Source: an uncultured Eubacteriales bacterium
GTDB taxonomy: Bacteria > Bacillota > Clostridia > Oscillospirales > Oscillospiraceae
DNA length: 13,655 bases
Direction: 5' to 3'
Assembly (NCBI GenBank): GCA_934567745.1
Contig: CAKTJM010000042.1
Coordinates: 1-13,655 of the forward strand
Numbering within the stretch: position 1 is the first letter of the stretch; each line of letters begins with the position of its first letter. Positions 5,315 through 11,268 of the stretch are shown one piece after another. The translations under genes were made by a program, and so were the position numbers. The notes under the pieces were generated by a model that was not told the DNA's origin, did no database searches, and saw nothing but the letters and a program-made list of their open reading frames with translations.

Positions 5315-6090
5315 GGCGGCTGCTCCGGCCCGGCGTGGTCACGGTGCTGGTCCTGGGGGCGCTGGTCGCCCTGTGGGAGGCCGCGGCCGCCGCGGGGCAC
5401 GTGGACCTGTTCTTCTTCAGCTGTCCGTCCCTCGTCTGGGCGGACCTGGTGGAGATGGTGCGGACGGGCTACCTCCAGATCCACCTGGCGGCGACGGTGC
5501 AGGAGGCCGCGATCGGCCTCCTCTGCGGCGGGGCACTGGGGACGATGACGGGCCTGGTCCTGGGCATCCACCCGACGGTCAGCCGGGGGCTGCTGCCCCT
5601 GATGACCGGCCTGAACGGGGTCCCCAAGCTGGCGCTCGGCCCGCTGCTGATCATCTGGTTCGGCATCGGGCTGAAGTCGAAGGCCCTCATCTCCGGCCTG
5701 ATGGTGTTCTTCGTCTTCGCGTTCAACCTCTACTCCGGGGCGCGCAGCACGGACCGCGACCTTCTTATGGGGGCGCGGCTGCTGGGGGCGAGCCATGGCC
5801 AGCTCCTGCGGCTGGTCGTGCTGCCGTCGTGCGTGCCGTGGTTTTTGACCAGCCTGCGCACCGGGCTGGGGATGGCCTTCTCCGGCGCGATCGTCGGGGA
5901 ATACCTCGGCGCGAGCCGGGGCCTCGGCTGGGCGATCACCAACGCCGGGGAACGTTATGATGTGGCGAGAGTGCTGGCCTGTGTCCTGGTCATCCTGTGC
6001 CTCGTGATGCTGCTCGGGACCATCCTGCATCTGGTCGAGCGGCGGCTGCTGCGGTGGCGCACGGTGCGTGGGGACGGGCTTGGTACATAA
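5311..6090 (+). CDS. ABC importer permease, NitT/TauT (SsuC/TauC) family
   Basis: 259 aa with about six membrane segments (roughly 9-28, 64-86, 90-120, 125-142, 175-200, 220-246). The coupling (EAA-type) loop GARLLGASHGQLLRLVVLP at 154-172 contacts the ATPase. Start is the ATG overlapping the ATPase stop by 4 nt; its SD GGGAGGTGGGG lies just upstream. Forms the membrane channel of the importer encoded at 4532-7168. Confidence 0.92.
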   Translation: MRRLLRPGVVTVLVLGALVALWEAAAAAGHVDLFFFSCPSLVWADLVEMVRTGYLQIHLAATVQEAAIGLLCGGALGTMTGLVLGIHPTVSRGLLPLMTGLNGVPKLALGPLLIIWFGIGLKSKALISGLMVFFVFAFNLYSGARSTDRDLLMGARLLGASHGQLLRLVVLPSCVPWFLTSLRTGLGMAFSGAIVGEYLGASRGLGWAITNAGERYDVARVLACVLVILCLVMLLGTILHLVERRLLRWRTVRGDGLGT

Positions 6091-6115
6091 ATGATGAATG
6101 AGAAGGAGACTGACT

Positions 6116-7168
6116 ATGAAGAAGCTGTTCGCACTCATGCTGGCCCTCGCGCTGTCGATGGCCCTGCTGGCCGGCTGCGGCCAGGACCCCGCTCCGGCGG
6201 ATGACAGGCAGGAGCCGGCCCAGACCGGCGGCCTGCAGAAGATCGTTTTCGCTGAGCCGATCCGCGGCTATCACTGGGCCCCGGCCTATCTGGCCCAGAG
6301 CCTGGGCTATTTCGCCGAGGAGGGCCTCGAGGCCGAGTTCATGACCATCAAGGGCGGCAACCCCGCTTCCGCGATGTTCGCGGGCGAGGCGCAGTTCACC
6401 CTGGCGGGCGTGGAGATGGGCCTGGCCTCCCGCGAGGCGGGCCAGAACGCGAAGATCCTGCTCTCCCCGACCCAGAAGTACCCCTATCAGCTCATCGGCG
6501 GCACCGCCGACTACGCCACCATGGAGTCCCTGCGCGGCGGCGTCATCGCGGGCGGCCAGGGCGCGCTGAGCGCCCCCGCGGCCTTCTCCAAGGCCTGCAT
6601 CATCGCCTCCGGCATGACCCCCGACGTGGACGTCTCCGTCATCAGCATGTCCAGCCCGGCCTATCCCGCAGCCATCGCCAACGGCGAGATCCAGGCGGCC
6701 GTCGCGACGAACCCCTGGGCCGGTAAGCAGCTGATCGACAACGGCGGCGTGGTCATCGTCGACGGCACGGACGCCCCCACCATCGAGAAGATGATCGGCT
6801 CCGCCGAGTATGAGCTCTTCGCCATCGTGACCACCCAGGAGTACATCGACGCCAACAGCGAGACCGTGCAGAAGGCCGTCAACGCCATGACGAAGGCCCT
6901 GGCCTGGATGAAGGACGCCTCCGCGGAGGAGATCGCCGATCAGCTCCTGCCGCTCTTCGGCGACGACGCGAAGGAGGAGCTGCTCTACGACGCGCAGTAC
7001 GACAAGGACCGCCAGATCGCCAACTACACCGGCTATCACACCGAGAAGGGCTACGCGGCGGCGCTGGCGCTGGAGAAGCTCGCGGGCGGCATCACCCAGG
7101 ATTATCCGGACACCGACATCTACGACGAGAGCTTCCTCGACAACGCCTGGGCGAGCCTGGAGAGCTGA
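6116..7168 (+). CDS. ABC importer substrate-binding lipoprotein, NMT1/SsuA-like
   Basis: 350 aa. Signal peptide with an ideal lipobox LLAGC; lipidated Cys21. The mature protein starts with a Gln/Pro/Asp-rich linker and then an NMT1/SsuA-like two-lobe fold: FAEPIRGYHWAPAYLAQSLG early, followed by a GYFAEEGLEAEF segment typical of NitT/TauT binding proteins. It lacks the cysteine-rich motif of yeast-type HMP synthases, so it is a transport protein. ATG 6116 is chosen over ATG 6098: GAAGGAG lies just upstream and MKKLFALML starts a proper signal peptide. It follows the permease by 25 bp and is probably in the same transcript. Ligand unknown; an organic acid handled by the synthetase at 2797-4461 is a guess from context. 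Confidence 0.92.
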   Translation: MKKLFALMLALALSMALLAGCGQDPAPADDRQEPAQTGGLQKIVFAEPIRGYHWAPAYLAQSLGYFAEEGLEAEFMTIKGGNPASAMFAGEAQFTLAGVEMGLASREAGQNAKILLSPTQKYPYQLIGGTADYATMESLRGGVIAGGQGALSAPAAFSKACIIASGMTPDVDVSVISMSSPAYPAAIANGEIQAAVATNPWAGKQLIDNGGVVIVDGTDAPTIEKMIGSAEYELFAIVTTQEYIDANSETVQKAVNAMTKALAWMKDASAEEIADQLLPLFGDDAKEELLYDAQYDKDRQIANYTGYHTEKGYAAALALEKLAGGITQDYPDTDIYDESFLDNAWASLES

Positions 7169-7255
7169 GGACGCACACACATGCGGACACGCCCATGCGG
7201 CGGCATGACCGGACCTCCGGCTGCATAGTGTGGGAGGAACGGAGGATGCTGACGT

Positions 7256-7816
7256 ATGGGACTGATCGAACTATTCATCCTGGCGGTGGGCCTGTCGATG
7301 GACGCCTTCGCGGTGTCGGTCTGTAAGGGCCTGGCGATGGAACGCGTGACCTGGCGGCGGGCGGTCGTGCCCGGCCTGTGGTTCGGGGCCTTCCAGGGGC
7401 TCATGCCCCTGCTCGGCTGGCTGCTCGGCTCGCGCTTCGCGCAGTACATCACGGCGGTGGACCACTGGATCGCCTTCGCGCTGCTGGTCATCCTGGGCGT
7501 GAACATGCTCCGGGAGGCCCGCCGCGCCGACGACGGCGAGGCGGACGCCTCCCTGGGCGTGAAGACGATGCTCGCCATGGCCGTGGCCACGAGCATCGAC
7601 GCCCTGGCGGTGGGCATCACCTTCGCCTTCCTGACGGTGGACATCGTCCCGGCGGTGTGCTTCATCGCCTGCGTGACCTTCGTCATCTCCACCCTGGGGG
7701 TGAAGGTGGGGGCGCTCTTCGGCGACCGTTTCCAGGCGAAGGCCGAGGCGCTTGGGGGGATCATCCTGATCGTCCTGGGCGTGAAGCTCCTATTGGAGCA
7801 CGTCGGCGTCCTGTGA
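7256..7816 (+). CDS. mntP: MntP-type manganese efflux pump
   Basis: 186 aa, the family length, with six predicted membrane helices in two three-helix halves. The paired motifs GLSMDAFAVS (12-21) and ATSIDALAVG (111-120) carry the conserved Asp16 and Asp115 of MntP. Exports Mn2+ to prevent toxicity. ATG 7256 has GGAGG at 7241-7245. It sits 87 bp after the importer lipoprotein. I looked for a yybP-ykoY manganese riboswitch in 7169-7255 and see none, nor a clear promoter or terminator, so expression may come by read-through from the importer promoter. Confidence 0.93.
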   Translation: MGLIELFILAVGLSMDAFAVSVCKGLAMERVTWRRAVVPGLWFGAFQGLMPLLGWLLGSRFAQYITAVDHWIAFALLVILGVNMLREARRADDGEADASLGVKTMLAMAVATSIDALAVGITFAFLTVDIVPAVCFIACVTFVISTLGVKVGALFGDRFQAKAEALGGIILIVLGVKLLLEHVGVL

Positions 7817-7844
7817 GGCGGCGTGCAGCGGGAAAGGAATACAG

Positions 7845-8879
7845 ATGAAAAGACATGGGATGGAACGGACGATCGCGCTGGTGCTCGCGCTCCTGATGGC
7901 GCTGGCGCTGGCGGCCCCCGCCTGCGCGGCGGACCGCCAGGCGGCGGAGGACGCGGCCTGGGAGCTGTACGACCTGGGCCTGTTCCGGGGCACCGGGACG
8001 GACGAGCAGGGCTTCCCGGTCTTCGCCCTCGACCAGGCCCCCACGCGGGCGCAGAGCGTGACGATGCTCGTGCGGCTGCTCGGGCAGGAGGGCGCGGCGA
8101 CCGCCGGGTCCTGGACGATGCCCTTCACGGACGTGCCGGAGTGGGCCGCGCCGTACGTCGGCTACGCCTATGAGAAGGGCCTGGCCCTCGGCCGGAGCGC
8201 GACGAGCTTCGACCCGGACAGCCCCGTGCGCGCCACGGAGTACCTGACCTTCGTGCTGCGGGCGCTGGGCTATGCGTCCGGGACCGATTTCGCCTGGGAC
8301 TCCGCCTGGACGCTGACGGATCGGCTGGGCCTGTGCAAGGGCCAGTACGGCGCGGAGACGACGCGCTTCACCCGCGGCGACGTGGCGGTCCTGTCGGCGG
8401 CGGCCCTGGCCCTCTGCCCGAAGGACGGGGAGAAGACCCTCCGGGAGACCATCGGCGCGGTCTCGGCCACGGGCCGGGTCCAGTGGGCGGACGAATGCGT
8501 CGCCTGCCGCGAGGGGATGATGGCCTTCTCCTTCACCGCACAGGGGAAGGAGAGCTACACGCGGTTCACGGTCGATTCCGCGACGGTGAACGGGGCGGCC
8601 TGCACCGTGCGGCAGTATGAGACGCCGCAGGACGTCAAGACGCTCTGCCGGACGCTCAGCGGCAGCGACCTGCCGACGGACGCCTTCGCGCTGGCGCGGC
8701 TGAGCTACGACGAGAAGGCGGCCCTGGCGGCCGCGGACGAGTCCGTGACGGCCGGCGGCCAGACCTATCCGGTCCTGACCTTCCACCTGGTGTGCACCGG
8801 CACCCTGGCGAACAAGGAGCAGGTGCAGGAGCTGGTCGTCCTGAAGTACTACGTGGACGACTACGGCGGGATCTTCTGA
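7845..8879 (+). CDS. Secreted SLH-domain protein of unknown function
   Basis: 344 aa. Signal peptide 1-28 with AxA site (ACA before Ala-Asp). Three SLH-like repeats follow: about 35-80 (AWELYDLGLFRG...PTRAQSVTMLVRLLG), 92-142 (FTDVPEWAAPYVGYAYEKG...), and a weaker one at 150-190. The C-terminal region (about 200-344) is not recognised; it has a Cys pair in ADECVACREG (216-224) and looks like a beta-rich extracellular domain. AAAGGA lies 9 nt before ATG 7845; ATG 7860 is a possible alternative. It follows mntP by 28 bp. SLH repeats tether it to the cell wall. The SLH architecture resembles that of the serpin at 922-2619 but the C-terminal domain is not a serpin. Confidence 0.88.
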   Translation: MKRHGMERTIALVLALLMALALAAPACAADRQAAEDAAWELYDLGLFRGTGTDEQGFPVFALDQAPTRAQSVTMLVRLLGQEGAATAGSWTMPFTDVPEWAAPYVGYAYEKGLALGRSATSFDPDSPVRATEYLTFVLRALGYASGTDFAWDSAWTLTDRLGLCKGQYGAETTRFTRGDVAVLSAAALALCPKDGEKTLRETIGAVSATGRVQWADECVACREGMMAFSFTAQGKESYTRFTVDSATVNGAACTVRQYETPQDVKTLCRTLSGSDLPTDAFALARLSYDEKAALAAADESVTAGGQTYPVLTFHLVCTGTLANKEQVQELVVLKYYVDDYGGIF

Positions 8880-8896
8880 GGTCCGGCACGAGAACG

Positions 8897-8933
8897 AAAA
8901 AACGCCCCCGCAGGAGTGACCTGCGGGGGCGTT
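8897..8933 (-). terminator. Strong intrinsic terminator between convergent genes
   Basis: Perfect 14-bp stem AACGCCCCCGCAGG (8901-8914) with CCTGCGGGGGCGTT (8920-8933), loop AGTGA. On the minus strand it is followed by T6 (8902-8897), so it mainly ends the response-regulator transcript. On the + strand only GTTCC follows, so it may be a weaker stop for the SLH protein transcript. Confidence 0.85.
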
Positions 8934-8958
8934 CCGTATGCTGTGCGGGGCGCTCGGC

Positions 8959-9636
8959 TCACTTGCCGATGTAGGTGTAGACCGCGGAGGGGCGGCCGCC
9001 GGTGGAATAGTCCACGCCGCCGATGACGCTGTTCTTGTCGATGAGGTAGTTCATATACCGGCGGAGGGTGACGCGGGAGAGGGAGACGTTCTTGGCGATG
9101 TCCTCGATGGAGAGCTTCTCGCTCTTGTGCTCGCGGAGGAAGGAACAGATGATCTCGAGCGTGACCGGGTGGATGCCCTTGTCCACGAACTGGCCGGAGC
9201 GCTGGTTGTCGGGGGAGATGACCTTGTCCAGCTCCTCCTGGTTGAAGGCCTTGTCGCCGGAGAAGGCCTCGCGGCGGGAGACGAACTTTTGCAGGGCGGT
9301 CTGGAACCGGTTGTAGTCGAAGGGCTTGATGAGGTAGTCGGACACGCCGTAGGAGTACAGCTCGCTCACGTGGCGCGCCTCGCTGGCGGCGGTGACCATG
9401 ATGACGTCGGCCAGGAAGCCCTCGGCGCGAAGCTTGGTCAGGAAGGTGCGCCCGTCCATCACGGGCATATAATAGTCGAGCATGATGAGATCGACGGGGT
9501 TGTGCCGGATGAAGTCGAGGGCGTCCTGCCCGTTCTGGAACACACCGGCGACGGCCATCTTGTTGTTGTGCTCGACATACTGCTTATCGATCTCTGCGAC
9601 CATGGGATCGTCTTCCACAATGATTACCTGATACAT
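8959..9636 (-). CDS. CitB/DcuR-family response regulator without a linked kinase
   Basis: 225 aa from the preferred ATG at 9636, which has GAGGA 6 nt upstream; ATG 9642 directly abuts that SD. Receiver domain 1-120 with the acidic pair Asp9/Asp10, phospho-acceptor Asp54 (LDYYMPVMDG), Thr82 and Lys104. C-terminal winged helix-turn-helix 155-225 (SIEDIAKNVSLSRVTLRRYM, then STGGRPSAVYTY) of the CitB/DpiA/DcuR type, which commonly controls citrate or C4-dicarboxylate uptake and fermentation. No histidine kinase is present here, so its sensor lies elsewhere or beyond the window. Divergent from panE, convergent with the SLH protein. Targets unknown. Confidence 0.92.
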   Translation of the reverse strand: MYQVIIVEDDPMVAEIDKQYVEHNNKMAVAGVFQNGQDALDFIRHNPVDLIMLDYYMPVMDGRTFLTKLRAEGFLADVIMVTAASEARHVSELYSYGVSDYLIKPFDYNRFQTALQKFVSRREAFSGDKAFNQEELDKVISPDNQRSGQFVDKGIHPVTLEIICSFLREHKSEKLSIEDIAKNVSLSRVTLRRYMNYLIDKNSVIGGVDYSTGGRPSAVYTYIGK

Positions 9637-9680
9637 ACGCATTCCTCACAACCTGTCATGACATGGGGGTCTTCCTTATG

Positions 9681-9708
9681 ATTATACATGAAATCCGGCG
9701 GATTGCAA
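9681..9708 (-). promoter_or_regulatory. Promoter of the response regulator
   Basis: On the minus strand, TTGCAA (9708-9703), 16-bp spacer, TATAAT (9686-9681). Predicted start near 9674, ~37 nt before the ATG. Upstream of it are several A-rich GCAAAG repeats (9728, 9741, 9762) that could be activator sites. Confidence 0.65.
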
Positions 9709-9815
9709 CCAAAAGTTTGGAAAAGAAGCAAAGAAGCCTTGCAAAGCGTCGTTAGGGGACGGCAAAAGCTTACAAAAGGGGGGGCGGACCGCTGCGGCGG
9801 GCCGTCCCGGGCCGC

Positions 9816-9844
9816 TTCCCTTTTCCGGCGGATCGTGGTAGAAT
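9816..9844 (+). promoter_or_regulatory. Probable promoter of panE (extended -10)
   Basis: TAGAAT (9839-9844) preceded by TGG, making an extended -10, with a poor -35 (TTCCCT, 9816-9821) at 17 bp. Lies 26 bp before the panE start. Confidence 0.5.
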
Positions 9845-9870
9845 GGCGAAAAAACGCAGGAGGGATCGCG

Positions 9871-10782
9871 ATGGAACGTGTGACGATCGTAGGCATGGGT
9901 GCCCTGGGCATCCTGTATGGGGACAGGCTGGTGGAGGCCCTCGGCCCGGACAGGGTCCGGTTCCTGGCGGACGGCGCGCGGCTGGCGCGGTATCGGGAGC
10001 GCGGCGCGTGGTGCAACGGGCATCGGTGCGACTTCCGCTTCTCCGACGGCTCCGACGGCCCGGCCGAGCTGCTGATCTTCGCCGTCAAGGCCACGGCCCT
10101 GGAGGAGGCGATCGAGCTGGCCCGCCCCTGCGTGGACGACGACACCGTCATCGTCTCGGTCCTCAACGGCGTGTCGAGCGAGGAGATCCTCTCCCAGGCC
10201 TTCGGCCCGGAGAAGGTGCTCTACACCGTCGTCCAGGGCATGGACGCCGTGCGCGAGGAGGATCGTTTGACCTGCGTCCATCCCGGTGAGATCTTCCTCG
10301 GCGTCCCGGAGGAGGACTATTTCGACCGGGGGGAGAAGCTGGCGGCCACCGCCGCCCTGCTGCGGCGGACCGGCCTGCCCGTGACCGTCGAGCCGGACAT
10401 CCTCCACCGCATGTGGTGCAAGTTCATGATCAACGTCGGCGTCAACCAGGTCTGCATGGCCTACGAGGTCCCCTACGGCGCGGTGCAGGTCCCCGGTGCG
10501 CTGCGGGACACGATGGTCGCCGCGATGAACGAGGCGCGCAAGGTCAGCGCATGCCAGGGCGTGCTCGTCACCCAGCGGGACCTGGCGCACGCGCTCACGA
10601 TCATCGACGGCCTCGCGCCGGAGGCCATGCCCTCCATGCGGCAGGACGGTCTGGCCCACCGGCGGACCGAGGTGGATCTCTTTGCCGGGACCGTCGTGGA
10701 CCTGGCGCAGTGCTACGGCATGTCCGTCCCCGTCAACGCCATGCTCCTGGAGAAGATCCGCGGGATGGAGGCCGGTTGGTGA
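9871..10782 (+). CDS. panE: 2-dehydropantoate 2-reductase (ketopantoate reductase)
   Basis: 303 aa, normal length. NADPH-dependent reduction of ketopantoate to pantoate for pantothenate/CoA synthesis, cytosolic. Rossmann motif GMGALG at 8-13, Asn99 in LNGV, catalytic Lys184 in MWCKFMINVGVNQ with Asn188 and Asn192, Ser255 (PSM), Glu267 (RRTEVD). These match the conserved residues of the ApbA/PanE family. ATG 9871 is set by AGGAGG at 9858-9863. The family also contains paralogues acting on other 2-keto acids, so substrate is likely but not certain. Its neighbour operon ilvBNC leads to 2-ketoisovalerate, the precursor of ketopantoate, which supports the pantothenate assignment. Confidence 0.87.
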   Translation: MERVTIVGMGALGILYGDRLVEALGPDRVRFLADGARLARYRERGAWCNGHRCDFRFSDGSDGPAELLIFAVKATALEEAIELARPCVDDDTVIVSVLNGVSSEEILSQAFGPEKVLYTVVQGMDAVREEDRLTCVHPGEIFLGVPEEDYFDRGEKLAATAALLRRTGLPVTVEPDILHRMWCKFMINVGVNQVCMAYEVPYGAVQVPGALRDTMVAAMNEARKVSACQGVLVTQRDLAHALTIIDGLAPEAMPSMRQDGLAHRRTEVDLFAGTVVDLAQCYGMSVPVNAMLLEKIRGMEAGW

Positions 10783-10796
10783 GCTGCCCGGAACGT

Positions 10797-10810
10797 TGTT
10801 GATATCAACA
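10797..10810. promoter_or_regulatory. Perfect 14-bp palindrome TGTTGATATCAACA
   Basis: Starts 15 bp after the panE stop and ~60 bp before the ilv promoter. Contains the same TGATATCA core seen at 2768-2775 and 4480-4487. Possible binding site for a dimeric regulator; not followed by T-run, so not a terminator. Confidence 0.4.
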
Positions 10811-10869
10811 GATCCAGGACGGATATTTGCGGGGGAAAGCGTCAAAAACTTGAAATTCACTGTAGACCA

Positions 10870-10898
10870 TTGACAGCGGCATGGCAAAGTGATATGGT
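10870..10898 (+). promoter_or_regulatory. Promoter of the ilv leader and operon
   Basis: TTGACA (10870-10875), 17-bp spacer, TATGGT (10893-10898). Predicted start near 10905, giving a leader RNA of about 360 nt before ilvB. Confidence 0.78.
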
Positions 10899-10951
10899 AC
10901 GGACAACGAACGAAGCCGACCCCATCGGGCGGCAAAGTGAGGCAGAACGAT

Positions 10952-11080
10952 ATGATGCAGCTCTTCTCTCTGGAACTGGATATCGCCATCCGCATTATTG
11001 GGGTACTACTCGTCGTAGTAGTACCGGAAATAATGCAGAATGTCGTGTCCAGAAAGCGGGAGGAACGCGCAGCATCTTGA
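10952..11080 (+). CDS. Branched-chain-rich leader peptide of the ilv operon
   Basis: A 42-aa ORF starting 47 nt after the predicted transcription start, with GTGAGG (10937-10942) 9 nt before ATG 10952 (ATG 10955 is alternative). Residues 4-24 contain 14 Ile/Leu/Val of 21, culminating in VLLVVVV (18-24, nt 11003-11023), encoded GTA CTA CTC GTC GTA GTA GTA. GTA and CTA look scarce elsewhere in this GC-rich window. This is the signature of an attenuation leader whose translation senses Val/Leu/Ile tRNA charging; the downstream gene is acetolactate synthase. The peptide is longer than classic leaders and ends with a charged tail (SRKREERAAS), so a small membrane peptide is a less likely alternative. 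Confidence 0.72.
   Translation: MMQLFSLELDIAIRIIGVLLVVVVPEIMQNVVSRKREERAAS
10992..11036 (+). promoter_or_regulatory. Long hairpin containing the Val/Leu control codons
   Basis: GGTACTACT (11002-11010) pairs perfectly with AGTAGTACC (11017-11025) around a 6-nt loop. After a small internal loop, GCATTATT (10992-10999) pairs with AATAATGC (11029-11036). The Val/Leu codon run forms the top of the hairpin, so ribosome position there would decide whether it folds, like the pause/1:2 hairpin of attenuators. Confidence 0.65.
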
Positions 11081-11152
11081 ACCAGCCCTCCATACGTCCC
11101 GGCGAGGAGCAGAACGTGTGGGTGGGGAGAATGGATCGAGCGTGAACCATCA

Positions 11153-11197
11153 GGCTCTGTGGCCCACATTTTGCAGTGTGGCCGCAGAGCCTTTTCT
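11153..11197 (+). terminator. Intrinsic terminator (attenuator) upstream of ilvB
   Basis: Left arm 11153-11168 and right arm 11177-11191 form a 15-bp stem (GGCTCTG...CAGAGCC outside, GGCC inside) with one G-U and one bulged C, then TTTTCTC. It lies 73 nt after the leader peptide stop and before ilvB, with no other gene between, so it would block the operon unless read-through is allowed. A candidate competing pairing is 11116-11129 with 11155-11169 (TGTGGG with CCCACA as its core); this antiterminator is tentative. Confidence 0.82.
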
Positions 11198-11217
11198 CAT
11201 ACCCAGATCCGAGATCC

Positions 11218-11237
11218 CGATGTGCCGCGGCACATCG
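11218..11237. repeat. 20-bp perfect palindrome before ilvB
   Basis: CGATGTGCCGCGGCACATCG is its own reverse complement. It lies ~25 bp after the attenuator and ~14 bp before the ilvB SD. It could form a tight hairpin at the 5' end of read-through mRNA, or be a dimeric-protein operator acting as a roadblock. Confidence 0.6.
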
Positions 11238-11268
11238 CAACAAACCGATCCAAGGAGGAAAGAACATC

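Noticed and set aside
7169..7255. yybP-ykoY manganese riboswitch before mntP
   Set aside because: The conserved loops of that riboswitch are not seen in the 87 nt available and no terminator follows.
10905..11195. T-box riboswitch upstream of ilvB
   Set aside because: The conserved T-box stretch (GGGTGGNACCGCG) and specifier architecture are not present; GGGTGGGGAG at 11120-11129 is only a partial resemblance.
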